NCBI GenBank assembly: GCA_043557195.1 | Contig: CP121314.1 | Span: 992,001-1,056,000 of the forward strand | Direction of reading: 5' to 3' | Length of the DNA stretch: 64,000 nt | From: Jejuia sp043557195 | GTDB taxonomy: Bacteria > Bacteroidota > Bacteroidia > Flavobacteriales > Flavobacteriaceae | In this document: in pieces, positions 17,030 through 26,270 of the stretch | Numbering within the stretch: the first letter of the stretch is position 1 | Layout of the letters: every line of letters begins with the position of its first letter | Position numbers and translations under genes: made by a program | The notes under the pieces: generated by a model | Database searches by the model: none | What the model saw: the letters and a program-made list of their open reading frames with translations, nothing else | Told to the model about the DNA's origin: nothing

Positions 17030-17061
17030 GGGTCCCTTGAGAAATCAAGGGGCTTTTTTTT
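17030..17061 (+). terminator. Terminator of fasciclin gene 2
   Basis: CCCTTGA (17034-17040), loop GAAA, TCAAGGG (17045-17051) then a long T run. It overlaps the last codons of the convergent MORN gene. Confidence 0.78.
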
Positions 17062-17755
17062 GTGGCTTATATTTGCCCTTTACGGTATAATCTTTAGTCT
17101 CGTTAAGTACACCATTTTCATAATACTTCCAAACACCGTGCTTCTTTCCTTTTTTATACTGACCTTCTACTAATAAATCTCCTTTTGGGTTATAAAATTT
17201 AGCGGCACCATGCAGTTCATTATCGACATAAACCAAAGTCTTAAGCAGAACGCCCTTTAAAGAATAATATTCAGCCTTTCCTTGAAGCAAACCAGCCTTA
17301 TAATTTGTTGCTTCAGCTATCTGTCCGTTAGCATAATACACAAAACGCTGACCAACTAATTGCCCTTCATTATTATAATGCTCCAACGTTAATAGCTTAT
17401 CAGAATCTTTCTGGTAATATTTCCAAGTACCCACATATGTTTTACCTCGCATCTTACCCTCGCTAATCACTTTTCCTTTTGAAGTGAAAAATTTAACCTC
17501 AGCTAAGTCAGTACTATCATTAAATTGTCTTGTAGCAGATAAAACTGCCTCGCCTTTTATGTTTTTATAAAATTTAAACTGCCCTATTTCTTTTCCATTA
17601 GCAAAAGCACCTTCATACCTTAAAACCTTAGTGCCTTCAAAATACTTTCTCCAAACACCGTGGCGCTTACCATTTTCATTAAACTGGTTGAATGTTTGAG
17701 CGATTAGATTATTAACAATACCTAAAACTAAAAATATAAAGACTAGTCTTTTCAT
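17045..17755 (-). CDS. Exported MORN-repeat (YwqK-like) protein
   Basis: 236 residues, signal peptide (LVFIFLVLGIVNNLIAQ). Seven or eight repeats of the MORN variant GKxxGxWKYY (for example NGKRHGVWRKYF, MRGKTYVGTWKYY, KKGKKHGVWKYY). Databases often call such proteins YwqK antitoxins, but that label is weak here: an exported protein is unlikely to be an antitoxin. It follows pyrG and yidC on the same strand, after a terminator. Function unknown, probably envelope-associated. Confidence 0.8.
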   Translation of the reverse strand: MKRLVFIFLVLGIVNNLIAQTFNQFNENGKRHGVWRKYFEGTKVLRYEGAFANGKEIGQFKFYKNIKGEAVLSATRQFNDSTDLAEVKFFTSKGKVISEGKMRGKTYVGTWKYYQKDSDKLLTLEHYNNEGQLVGQRFVYYANGQIAEATNYKAGLLQGKAEYYSLKGVLLKTLVYVDNELHGAAKFYNPKGDLLVEGQYKKGKKHGVWKYYENGVLNETKDYTVKGKYKPQKKAP

Positions 17756-17814
17756 TTTAAAACTAAAATTTGAATTGATAAACAGTTAACGTAAATTCAG
17801 CGATTTTGTTATAA

Positions 17815-17840
17815 CAAAAAAGCTGCCAAAAGGCAGCTTT
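17815..17840 (-). terminator. Terminator after yidC
   Basis: AAAGCTGCC (17819-17827), loop AAAA, GGCAGCTTT (17832-17840); on the minus strand the stem is followed by a T run. It lies 15 bases after the yidC stop. Confidence 0.8.
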
Positions 17841-17855
17841 AAGAATAGGTATTTA

Positions 17856-19754
17856 CTATTTTTTTCTTTTTTGTTGCATCTGCTTTTGCTGTTCTGCCTG
17901 CTCCATCATTTGTTTCATTTTAGTTTGAAACTTACTCTGTTTTTTCGGCTTCTTTTTATTCTCTTGTATTTGAGCGTGAATTTTATCTTCATCCAAGATG
18001 TAATTCTTAATCACTAAAATAATTCCGATACTAATTAAGTTTGAAATAAAGTAGTATAAACTCAATCCTGATGCATAATTATTAAAGAAGAACAACATCA
18101 TTATTGGTGAGAAATACATCATGTACTTCATCATTTTACCCATATCTGGCATACCTTCTTGCTGCGGCTGCGATTGTATATTTTGTCCTGTTGTTAATCG
18201 CATATAGAAGAAAATTGCAACTGCCGCCAATATCGGGAACAAACTTACATGACTTCCGTAAAACGGAATATTAAATGGTAGGTTTGCTATAGTGTCATAA
18301 GACGATAAATCTTCGGCCCAAAGGAAGGGTTTTTGTCTTAAATCAAATGCCGAAGGGAAAAATTGAAACAATGCATAAAACACTGGCAATTGTATCAAAG
18401 CTGGTAAACAGCCCGCTAAAGGACTGGCCCCTGCCTTGGTTTGTAACGCCATAGTTTCTTGTTGCGCCTTCATTTTGTTATCCTTGTGTTTCTCACGAAT
18501 GGCATCAAGCTCTGGCTTTAAAATCTTCATTTTTGCCTGCGACAGAAACTGCTTGTATTGCACAAAAGACAATAGTATTTTAACTAAAATAGTCATCACC
18601 ACAATAGCAATTCCGTAAGGTAAAAACCCTCCTAAAAAGCTAAAAAGCGGCATAAAAATATAGCGGTTTATCAAACCAAAAATCCCCCATCCAAAAGGTA
18701 CTATTTCATCTAGATTTCTATCGTAGCTATTTAGAATTTCAAAATCATTAGGACCTATGTACCAATCCATAGATTCATTAAATTCTCCTCCTTTTAATTC
18801 TAAAGGAATTTTTGAAGCAAACATCTTGGTGTACACCGTATCTATTTCTTCATCTTCCACTAAATTTTCGGTAGTAATTTTCGCAGATTTAAATGGAGCA
18901 TCTGTTAATAAAACAGAAGAGAAAAAGTGTTGCTTATACCCTATCCAAGCTACATCATTTAAATCATCATCTGCATCACCCATCCCCGTGTAATCTGCAT
19001 TTCCACCATCGTGTTCATAATGAATATCTGTATATCTATTTTCATAAGAAATACTCTTAGCATGTCGATAACCTTTCAACTTCCAATCTAAACTGACAGC
19101 TTGCGAGCTATTGATTACATCACCAAACCCTTGCGATTTCACACTAAAGTCAATCATATAATCATCTGGCTTCAACTCATATCTATATTCTAAAAATTTA
19201 CTTTCAGAAATTTTAAATTTCATTGAAACAATGGTGTTTTCACCATTTTTGGATACTGTAGGCTGAAAATAGCGTTCTTTAGTATTGATAAGTCTGCTAT
19301 CGGTAGTACCAAAACCTAGATTAAAAAGTGCATTATTGTCTTTAATGATATAAATCGGTACAGAATCATAATCTACAAATTGCTTTAGTTTAACTTCTGA
19401 TAAATATCCTCCTCTATGGTTAAACGTAAGCTTAAAAACATCAGTTTCAACTACAGTTTCATTTTTCCCAGTAGCAAGTGTTTCAGAATATGCTAAAATG
19501 CCTAGTTTGTTTTTTAATTCAATAAGCCCAATTGAATCCAAATCTTTAACAGGTGCATAGTCTTCAGGTGTAGTAACCAAAGTTTGACTATCCGCTTTAG
19601 CCTTTTGTTCTGCAGCAATCTGTTCTTGCTTTGCTTTTTCCTGAGCTTCTATTTCTTCTGGTGAAGGCTGGTTTTGCCAAAGCATATAAGCTAAAATTCC
19701 AAAAATGAGAACAAAGCCTATAATTGAGTTAATATCTAACTTCTTTTCTTCCAT
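17856..19754 (-). CDS. yidC: Membrane protein insertase YidC
   Basis: 632 residues. N-terminal membrane anchor (IIGFVLIFGILAYMLW), a large periplasmic beta domain (about 80-350), then the conserved five-helix insertase core (GWGIFGLINRYIFMPLFSFLGG, GIAIVVMTILVKILL, PVFYALFQFFPSAFDLR, MMKYMMYFSPIMMLFFFNNYASGLSLYYFISN). The C-terminus is Lys/Gln-rich, typical for binding ribosomes. YidC inserts membrane proteins alone or with SecYEG. It lies 86 bases downstream of pyrG, a gene order I know from other flavobacteria. Confidence 0.96.
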   Translation of the reverse strand: MEEKKLDINSIIGFVLIFGILAYMLWQNQPSPEEIEAQEKAKQEQIAAEQKAKADSQTLVTTPEDYAPVKDLDSIGLIELKNKLGILAYSETLATGKNETVVETDVFKLTFNHRGGYLSEVKLKQFVDYDSVPIYIIKDNNALFNLGFGTTDSRLINTKERYFQPTVSKNGENTIVSMKFKISESKFLEYRYELKPDDYMIDFSVKSQGFGDVINSSQAVSLDWKLKGYRHAKSISYENRYTDIHYEHDGGNADYTGMGDADDDLNDVAWIGYKQHFFSSVLLTDAPFKSAKITTENLVEDEEIDTVYTKMFASKIPLELKGGEFNESMDWYIGPNDFEILNSYDRNLDEIVPFGWGIFGLINRYIFMPLFSFLGGFLPYGIAIVVMTILVKILLSFVQYKQFLSQAKMKILKPELDAIREKHKDNKMKAQQETMALQTKAGASPLAGCLPALIQLPVFYALFQFFPSAFDLRQKPFLWAEDLSSYDTIANLPFNIPFYGSHVSLFPILAAVAIFFYMRLTTGQNIQSQPQQEGMPDMGKMMKYMMYFSPIMMLFFFNNYASGLSLYYFISNLISIGIILVIKNYILDEDKIHAQIQENKKKPKKQSKFQTKMKQMMEQAEQQKQMQQKRKK

Positions 19755-19840
19755 AATTTTATATTAAACATCCTACTAGAAAGGATGATTTCTGATTGTC
19801 AAAAAGCTATCCAATGTACAACAAAATGCCACAATGGCAC

Positions 19841-21457
19841 TTATTTAGAATTTTTATGCTTTAAAGCCGCTTTAATAAATCCAACAAATAATGGATGCGG
19901 ATTGTCTACCGTACTTTTATATTCAGGGTGATATTGAACCCCAATAAACCAAGGATGGTCTGAAATCTCAACAATTTCTACCAAATCAGTTTTAGGGTTT
20001 AAACCAGTGGCTTGCATCCCACCTTTTTCAATTTGATATCTGTAATCGCTATTAAACTCATAACGGTGTCTATGGCGTTCACTAATATGCTCTTCTTTAT
20101 AGATTTTTTCAACCTTACTTCCAGGCATTAACGCACAATCCCAAGCACCTAAACGCATAGTTCCACCTTTATTTTTAATGGTTTTTTGTTCTTCCATTAA
20201 ATCGATTACAGGATGCAACGTATCAGGGTCCATCTCGGTAGAATTCGCATTTTGTAAATTCAGCACATTGCGAGCAAATTCTATTACTGCCATCTGCATA
20301 CCTAAACAAATGCCTAAAAATGGAATATTATGTTCGCGAACATATTTTACTGCCGAAATTTTACCTTCAATACCACGCTCTCCAAAACCAGGAGCTACCA
20401 AAACACCATCTAAATGTTCTAGCATTAAACCTGCATTTTCGTCATTTAAATATTCAGAATGCACAGACTCTACATTTACTTTCACTTCATTTGCTGCTCC
20501 AGCATGTATGAAGGCTTCTAAAATAGATTTATAAGAATCTTGTAACTCTACATACTTACCAATCAAACCAATATTAATTTCGGTTTTTGGGTTTTTATAG
20601 CGGTGTACAAACTTGTTCCAGTTTTTTAAATCAGGCTTAGTGCTCTCTAAATCGAGTTTATTTAAAACCACCTTATCTAAACCTTCTTTAAGCATTAAAT
20701 TAGGCACATCGTATATCGTAGAAGCATCAATAGATTGAATAACAGAATCGGCAGTAACGTTACAGAATAAAGCTAATTTTCTACGTAAATCTTTTGGTAA
20801 GTTATGTTCTGTTCTACACACCAAAATATCGGCCTGAACACCACTTTCCATCAACGTTTTTACACTATGTTGCGTAGGTTTGGTTTTCAATTCTCCTGCT
20901 GCAGATAAATAAGGCACTAAGGTTAAATGAATAACAATACCATTATGTTCTCCTAAATCCCAGCGCAACTGTCTTACCGCTTCAATGTATGGTAAAGACT
21001 CAATGTCTCCGACTGTTCCTCCTATTTCTGTGATAACAATATCATAATCACCAGACTTTCCAAGAATTTGCACACGACGTTTAATTTCATCGGTAATATG
21101 TGGTACAACCTGTACCGTTTTACCTAAAAACTTGCCTTCTCTTTCCTTTTGAATGACGCTTTGATAAATACGACCAGTAGTAACGTTATTCGCCTGACTT
21201 GTAGGGACATTTAAAAAGCGCTCGTAATGTCCTAAATCTAAATCTGTTTCGGCGCCATCTTCGGTAACATAACACTCACCATGCTCGTAAGGGTTTAAAG
21301 TTCCAGGATCTACATTGATGTAAGGATCTAACTTTTGAATGGTTACCCTATACCCTTGTGCTTGTAATAATTTGGCTAAAGATGCGGCGATTATGCCTTT
21401 TCCTAATGAAGATGTAACCCCTCCGGTTACGAAAATGTACTTGGTTTTGGTCGTCAT
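19841..21457 (-). CDS. pyrG: CTP synthase
   Basis: 538 residues, full length. N-terminal synthetase domain begins TKYIFVTGGVTSSLGKGI; the glutaminase domain (about 300-538) has the nucleophile motif GICLGMQ and the HPEYKS His-Glu pair. It converts UTP to CTP using glutamine and ATP. It heads a pyrG-yidC unit. A -7 box TAAATTTG lies at 21478-21485. Confidence 0.97.
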   Translation of the reverse strand: MTTKTKYIFVTGGVTSSLGKGIIAASLAKLLQAQGYRVTIQKLDPYINVDPGTLNPYEHGECYVTEDGAETDLDLGHYERFLNVPTSQANNVTTGRIYQSVIQKEREGKFLGKTVQVVPHITDEIKRRVQILGKSGDYDIVITEIGGTVGDIESLPYIEAVRQLRWDLGEHNGIVIHLTLVPYLSAAGELKTKPTQHSVKTLMESGVQADILVCRTEHNLPKDLRRKLALFCNVTADSVIQSIDASTIYDVPNLMLKEGLDKVVLNKLDLESTKPDLKNWNKFVHRYKNPKTEINIGLIGKYVELQDSYKSILEAFIHAGAANEVKVNVESVHSEYLNDENAGLMLEHLDGVLVAPGFGERGIEGKISAVKYVREHNIPFLGICLGMQMAVIEFARNVLNLQNANSTEMDPDTLHPVIDLMEEQKTIKNKGGTMRLGAWDCALMPGSKVEKIYKEEHISERHRHRYEFNSDYRYQIEKGGMQATGLNPKTDLVEIVEISDHPWFIGVQYHPEYKSTVDNPHPLFVGFIKAALKHKNSK

Positions 21458-21477
21458 GTTGCGCTTATAAACGCAGG

Positions 21478-21485
21478 CAAATTTA
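21478..21485 (-). promoter_or_regulatory. -7 element TAAATTTG of pyrG
   Basis: Minus-strand TAAATTTG, 20 bases before the pyrG ATG. Confidence 0.5.
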
Positions 21486-21723
21486 CAAAATTAAAATAGT
21501 TATTCAGGAATTGTTTTTTAACTATTTAAAACGATGTTATTAACAGTGGTTTTCTTTGAAAACTATAGGGTTTGATATTGCCTTTGTAAAAATTTTCAGC
21601 TATATTCGTTTAAGGGTGGATGTAAGCCATAAAAACGGCGCATATCCGTCAATCCATTAGCCTTCATTAAAACTCAATCTTGTATGCTTGATTGACAAAT
21701 TATTAAGAATATTAAATTGCAGT

Positions 21724-22122
21724 ATGGAGTTTTTTAGAATTATAAAATTAAAGACACAAGACAAGACAATTCAAGATGAACTTACTATTGAAAATCTAGA
21801 ATTTATTAGCGGTGAGATTTTTGTCATTGGTGATCAAAATAATACTGATGCTGATATTGGGGGTATTTGGGGAGAATTTACTTTAACTCGAGCTCTTATT
21901 AATGGAGGAGTACGTTTTGCCTTAATAGAATGCCCTAATGCATTAACTTGGACCATTACAACTGGATTTCCTCCAGATCCCGACGCTATTGTCATTCATC
22001 TAACAATAAATCGTCAACAACAAAAAGAATCATTTATTGAAGAAATTGAAGAGTTTTTAAATGACCAAAAAAGTTGTTTGGAGAACTATTTCAATAAAAT
22101 TTCAAAATCAATGGTGAAATAA
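21724..22122 (+). CDS. Hypothetical protein between cassette-like spacers
   Basis: 132 residues from the ATG at 21724 (a TTG at 21688 would add 12 residues with no support). No signal peptide. Features seen: ISGEIFVIGDQNNTDADIGG, WTITTGFPPDPDAIVIHL, a charged helical tail. No family recognised. Spacer sequences before and after it (about 21600-21665 and 22130-22262) resemble imperfect palindromes that flank accessory genes in flavobacteria, so it may be an acquired cassette. Confidence 0.6.
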   Translation: MEFFRIIKLKTQDKTIQDELTIENLEFISGEIFVIGDQNNTDADIGGIWGEFTLTRALINGGVRFALIECPNALTWTITTGFPPDPDAIVIHLTINRQQQKESFIEEIEEFLNDQKSCLENYFNKISKSMVK

Positions 22123-22129
22123 CGAAAGG

Positions 22130-22262
22130 CTAACAAAGTGTACAATTCATTACGACTAAATTTCCTCTCGGAAATTCAATCTTATTAATTATCTTTCGTC
22201 AAGCGGAAAATGACCCGCGTCCTTTTTCGCAAAGCAACCATACACGAACACATTAAACGAAA
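22130..22262. repeat. Imperfect-palindrome spacer, possibly cassette recombination-like
   Basis: Starts CTAACAAAGTGTACAATTC and closes with AACCATACACGAACACATTAAACGA; the ends are partly complementary (GTGTA / TACAC). A related start, AACAAGTTGCATAGTTAATTAC, occurs at 63248-63269. Weak but repeated similarity; true integron attC motifs are not evident. Confidence 0.3.
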
Positions 22263-22318
22263 CAAAAAAATCATCTTAATTTTTTCCCTTATAATCTATC
22301 TCTACAAATTCAATATAT

Positions 22319-22810
22319 ATGAAACAAGAAACCATCACCAAGTTCAATACATCTTCCAACGCAAACCATTGGGCAATTGTTGACGATGTGGTTATGGGTG
22401 GTAAATCCTCTGGACATTTCAAAATTAATGATGATGGCAAAGGGATGTTTTATGGTGAAATATCTCTAGAAAACAATGGTGGGTTTTCATCAGTGCGGTA
22501 TCGTAAAGATGCCATAGACACCAAAGGTTTCATTAAATTGAAATTACGAGTTAAAGGTGATGGTAAACGCTATCAATTCAGAGTTAAAGAAAACCTGAAT
22601 CAACAGCATTCTTATGTTACTTATTTTACTACTTCTGGTGATTGGGAAACAATAGAAATAGCTTTAACCGATTTATTTCCAAAATTTAGGGGGCGTGTTT
22701 TAGATTTGCCTAATTTTTCAGGCAATACTATCGCAGAACTTGGGTTTTTATATGGAAATAAAAAAGCTGAACCTTTTGAATTATTGATTGATAGCATTAC
22801 TTTACAATAG
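22319..22810 (+). CDS. CIA30 family protein
   Basis: 163 residues, no signal peptide. VDDVVMGGKSSGHF, GGFSSVR, KLKLRVKGDGKRYQFRV and a closing PFELLIDSI match the CIA30 / NDUFAF1-like beta-sandwich family (a galactose-binding-like fold). The name comes from a mitochondrial complex I assembly factor; in bacteria the role is unclear. The methyltransferase gene begins 16 bases later, so the two are likely co-transcribed. Confidence 0.82.
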   Translation: MKQETITKFNTSSNANHWAIVDDVVMGGKSSGHFKINDDGKGMFYGEISLENNGGFSSVRYRKDAIDTKGFIKLKLRVKGDGKRYQFRVKENLNQQHSYVTYFTTSGDWETIEIALTDLFPKFRGRVLDLPNFSGNTIAELGFLYGNKKAEPFELLIDSITLQ

Positions 22811-22826
22811 GTAAAACTTTTTCATT

Positions 22827-23612
22827 ATGAGTGCTAAATACGATACTATTGGAGTCAATTATAATTCAACTAGAAAAGCAGATACCTATCTTACAAATCA
22901 GCTTATAAAACATTCAAACCCGAATAACAAAGGGGTTTACCTAGATATTGGTTGTGGTACCGGAAACTATACAGATGCTATAGCTAAAAAGGGGTTTTCA
23001 TTAATTGGTATTGATCCTTCAGAATTAATGCTTGAAAAGGCAAAATTATTAAATAACAGTATTGATTGGCGTATTGGTAGTGCGGAAGCTACTGGTTTAG
23101 AAGACGAATCTGTAGACGGGATTATCGGTTCTTTAACCATTCATCATTGGACAAATTTAAATAATGCTTTTACAGAACTAAAGCGGGTTTTAAAACCTAA
23201 AGGACACATCGTTATCTTTACTTCTACCCCAAAACAAATGAAAGGCTATTGGCTAAACCATTACTTTCCGAAAATGCTGCAAGATTCTATAATGCAAATG
23301 CCTTCTTTAGAAACTGTAAAAAAAGCTATTTCCCAATCTGGACTTCAGCTGAAAGATACCCACACTTATTTTATTCAGCCAAATTTAGAAGACAAATTCT
23401 TGTATTGTGGCAAACACAATCCTGAATTGTATTTTGATGAACACATCCGTCATGGTATTTCTTCCTTTTCTCATTTATCAAATAAAGAGGAGGTGGAACA
23501 TGGTCTTAAAAAATTAAAACAAGATGTTTCAAGTGGCGCAATAGGTGAAATAATGAAATCTTACGAGAATGATTTGGGTGATTACCTTTATGTGATTGCG
23601 GAAAAGGATTGA
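22827..23612 (+). CDS. Class I SAM-dependent methyltransferase
   Basis: 261 residues. SAM-binding motif I VYLDIGCGTGNY (about 36-47), acidic motif II LIGIDPSE, and post-motif DESVDGIIGSLTIHHW with LKPKGHIVIFTSTP show a Methyltransf_11/25-type Rossmann fold. The C-terminal third (ISSFSHLSNKEEVEHGLKKL) probably recognises the substrate, which is unknown. Likely in operon with the CIA30 gene. Confidence 0.85.
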   Translation: MSAKYDTIGVNYNSTRKADTYLTNQLIKHSNPNNKGVYLDIGCGTGNYTDAIAKKGFSLIGIDPSELMLEKAKLLNNSIDWRIGSAEATGLEDESVDGIIGSLTIHHWTNLNNAFTELKRVLKPKGHIVIFTSTPKQMKGYWLNHYFPKMLQDSIMQMPSLETVKKAISQSGLQLKDTHTYFIQPNLEDKFLYCGKHNPELYFDEHIRHGISSFSHLSNKEEVEHGLKKLKQDVSSGAIGEIMKSYENDLGDYLYVIAEKD

Positions 23613-23653
23613 TATTTATCTATTTCAAAAGGTATTTAAAATGTTTCGGCTTT

Positions 23654-23681
23654 AGCCTGTCTTGAACGAAGACGAAAGGCT
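23654..23681. other. Intergenic hairpin between convergent genes
   Basis: AGCCT GTCTT, loop GAACG, AAGAC, bulge GAA, AGGCT. It lies between the convergent methyltransferase and receptor genes. No T run follows on either strand, so its role as a terminator is doubtful; it may be a small repeat. Confidence 0.4.
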
Positions 23682-23718
23682 CTACCTGAAAATAGTTTCA
23701 TATCATTTCACAAATGGT

Positions 23719-26091
23719 TTAACGTCGTTTTCCACCCGAGTATTCCATAGCTTCTCCTTTACCAAAACCATAACTAAAACCTATAGCTACAAACCTACCA
23801 CGTCGGCTCCAACTATATGCTTCTGAATTACCCTGTGATATAAAGCTTTCAAAAAACCTAGATTTAAAAACGTCTCTAATACTTAAATTAATAACACCTT
23901 TATCTTTTAATATTTTTTTACGGATACCAATATCTAGAAATGTATTTGCACTACTTACACCCTGTACTGTTTTTACTTTTGATCTATGATTGCCAACAGC
24001 TTCCAAATCTATATCAGCAGGTAAATCAAATTTAGCCATAAGTTTTGAGCTCCATTGATCTCCACTAAAATCAAAAACCGTCGATTCAAAAGTGCCCTTT
24101 CTATCAAATTGATTGTAATTGAAATCAACATTAAAAGTTAACCATCTCACAGGACTGTATTTTGTATTAAACTCAATACCCAAAGTACTATTTGTACCAA
24201 CATTTTCTGGCATACTAGTATTAACATTATTTTCAAAAACAGAAATACGCTCAATAACATCAGTAGTGTAGCGATGATATACCCCAAAATTTAAAGATGT
24301 TTTACCGATATCAAAAATACTAGTCAATTCATAAGAATCGGTAAACTCAGGCATTAGGTTTGGATTACCTTGACGAATATTAAAGTTGTTTCTTATATTA
24401 AAAAACGGATTCAATTCTCGCATCCCTGGTCTGTTTATTCGGGCTGAGTACCCAGCTTGCAGAGATACAGCATCCGATAATTTATAAGATGTATGGACAC
24501 TTGGAAACAAATTACTGTAGCTTTGAGTATTCGATACGTTTGTGGTTACAAGTGTAGTTTCTAAATCGGTTTGTTCTAGTCGTAATCCTGCTTTTAAACC
24601 CCAATTCTCGTATTCATATCCGCCAATTACATAAGCACCCAATACTTTTTGATCGAACTGAAAATTATTGGTCAACCCCAAATCGGTTACAAATTCACCA
24701 TTAACTAAATCTTGCACTTCAAAATCATTACCTATATCATCAATTTGATATTGCGCACCAGTTTCAAGAGTCCAAATCTCAGAAAACGGTTTTGTATAAT
24801 CCAGCTTAAACGTATAATTATTAGAACCGTAATCTGTTCTAGTATTTTGTATATCATCTCTGTCTGTCCCAGAAATAGTGGTGTCTTGAAACAAAGACGT
24901 TAAATCTTTGGAAAAAGAACGTCCAGTAGCACTTAATAATAAATCGTGGTCTTCATAGTCTTCAAAATCGCGCTTATAAACTAACTCATACTGCCACTTA
25001 GGGTTTGTAGCTTCTGTAACTTCAGTACGATTCCATTCAGAAGTTATATCTTTATTTGCATCAAGTGATTTAAAATTAATATCTGACGGCTGGTCTTCAA
25101 TTTCGTAAGCAAAATTCCCTGACAAGGTTAAGACGCTATTGGCATTGATATAATAATCTGTACCTAAAGTAATATTGTAGAATTTTTCCTCCCTTAAATC
25201 TGTACCTTCACTAACAATAGAATTGCCACTTTCAAGATCTTCATTAATATTTTCAGAGTCTCTTGGATACACTCTTCTACCTAAACCCATTTGGGTGAAT
25301 AGATTGAATTTTTCCGAACGCCGATTTAAACTGATACCAATACTATTATTATCTGGAATACCCGCATTTAAACTGAATGCCCCGTTAATACCTTTACGCT
25401 CGTCTTTTTTAATAACTATATTAATAATTCCAGATGTACCTTCGGCATCATATTTAGCAGATGGATTTGTTATGACCTCTATTCTATCAATCATATCTGC
25501 TGTAATACTACCTAAAGCTCCGCCATCGTCAGTTAAAATTGAAGGTTTTCCGTTTATCAATACTTGAACTCCCGAACTACCACGTAAACTAATAGCACCT
25601 TCAATATCAACATTTACAGAAGGCACATTATTTAATACTTCTAAAGCGCTAGCACCTGTGCTACTTAAGTCCCTTCCTACATTAAATACACGTTTATCTA
25701 GTTTAAATTGAGATGTGGATACCTCAGCTTGCACCAATACTTCTCCTAGTTGTTCTGCATCTTCTTTTAAAATGATTGTACCCAAGTCAGCCTTTCCTCT
25801 ATTAATATCGAAGTTGGTTATGGTTTTTGAGACAAAGCCCATAAAACTTATTTGAATGTAAAATTGTGTTGCTTCCGTTTCAATTTTGAAAGAACCATCG
25901 TCTGCCGTAATTACTCCTGTAATCGTTTTTTTTGTAGTACTATCAAATAACGCTACAGTGGCATAAGCAAGAGGTTGCTTGCTTGCTTCTTCAATTACTT
26001 TGCCCTCAATTGTAATGTTCTGCGATATCGCATTAAAACCGAATAAGAATAAAGCACTTAAACCTAAAATAATCTTTCGTAACATCGTCAT
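23719..26091 (-). CDS. TonB-dependent-receptor-like outer membrane beta-barrel protein
   Basis: About 790 residues. The longest frame begins at 26292, but those first 67 residues are Arg/Cys-rich and precede the signal peptide MLRKIILGLSALFLFGFNAISQ, so the start is the ATG at 26091 (or 26085). After the signal come a carboxypeptidase-regulatory-like domain (TIEGKVIEEASKQPLAYATV), a plug domain (RIEVITNPSAKYDAEGTSG) and an OMP_b-brl_3-type barrel ending in aromatic strands. The substrate is unknown. It is divergent from a LytS/LytTR pair, with a LytTR-like direct repeat in between, so it is a probable target of that system. Confidence 0.86.
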   Translation of the reverse strand: MTMLRKIILGLSALFLFGFNAISQNITIEGKVIEEASKQPLAYATVALFDSTTKKTITGVITADDGSFKIETEATQFYIQISFMGFVSKTITNFDINRGKADLGTIILKEDAEQLGEVLVQAEVSTSQFKLDKRVFNVGRDLSSTGASALEVLNNVPSVNVDIEGAISLRGSSGVQVLINGKPSILTDDGGALGSITADMIDRIEVITNPSAKYDAEGTSGIINIVIKKDERKGINGAFSLNAGIPDNNSIGISLNRRSEKFNLFTQMGLGRRVYPRDSENINEDLESGNSIVSEGTDLREEKFYNITLGTDYYINANSVLTLSGNFAYEIEDQPSDINFKSLDANKDITSEWNRTEVTEATNPKWQYELVYKRDFEDYEDHDLLLSATGRSFSKDLTSLFQDTTISGTDRDDIQNTRTDYGSNNYTFKLDYTKPFSEIWTLETGAQYQIDDIGNDFEVQDLVNGEFVTDLGLTNNFQFDQKVLGAYVIGGYEYENWGLKAGLRLEQTDLETTLVTTNVSNTQSYSNLFPSVHTSYKLSDAVSLQAGYSARINRPGMRELNPFFNIRNNFNIRQGNPNLMPEFTDSYELTSIFDIGKTSLNFGVYHRYTTDVIERISVFENNVNTSMPENVGTNSTLGIEFNTKYSPVRWLTFNVDFNYNQFDRKGTFESTVFDFSGDQWSSKLMAKFDLPADIDLEAVGNHRSKVKTVQGVSSANTFLDIGIRKKILKDKGVINLSIRDVFKSRFFESFISQGNSEAYSWSRRGRFVAIGFSYGFGKGEAMEYSGGKRR

Positions 26092-26106
26092 AAAGCATTT
26101 TTTTAG

Positions 26107-26114
26107 CAAAAATA
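26107..26114 (-). promoter_or_regulatory. -7 element TATTTTTG of the receptor gene
   Basis: Minus-strand TATTTTTG, 15 bases before the ATG at 26091; it rules out the longer upstream start. Confidence 0.45.
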
Positions 26115-26197
26115 AGTACAGAAGTCGCAAAACAATTACTAAATTCTGTAAACAACAAAATACGACCAGTAATCGACAATTTATATCCAAACCCTTA

Positions 26198-26227
26198 CGT
26201 TTACGGTACAATTTCTGCCGTTTGCGG
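26198..26227 (+). promoter_or_regulatory. LytTR-type direct-repeat binding site
   Basis: CGTTTACGG (26198-26206) and CGTTTGCGG (26219-26227) are direct repeats, 8 of 9 bases equal, with starts 21 bases apart (two helical turns). This is the known geometry of LytTR regulator sites. It lies between the receptor gene and the kinase/regulator operon, 44 bases before the kinase start. Confidence 0.6.
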
Positions 26228-26270
26228 CAATATTTTTTAATCCTCATCCTTAATGTCGTAAATTCGATTA

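Noticed and set aside
17045..17755. Toxin-antitoxin system suggested by the YwqK-type MORN repeats
   Set aside because: The protein has a signal peptide and no toxin gene lies beside it.
22130..22262. A true integron attC site
   Set aside because: The core GTTRRRY / RYYYAAC boxes are not convincingly present; only loose palindromic similarity.
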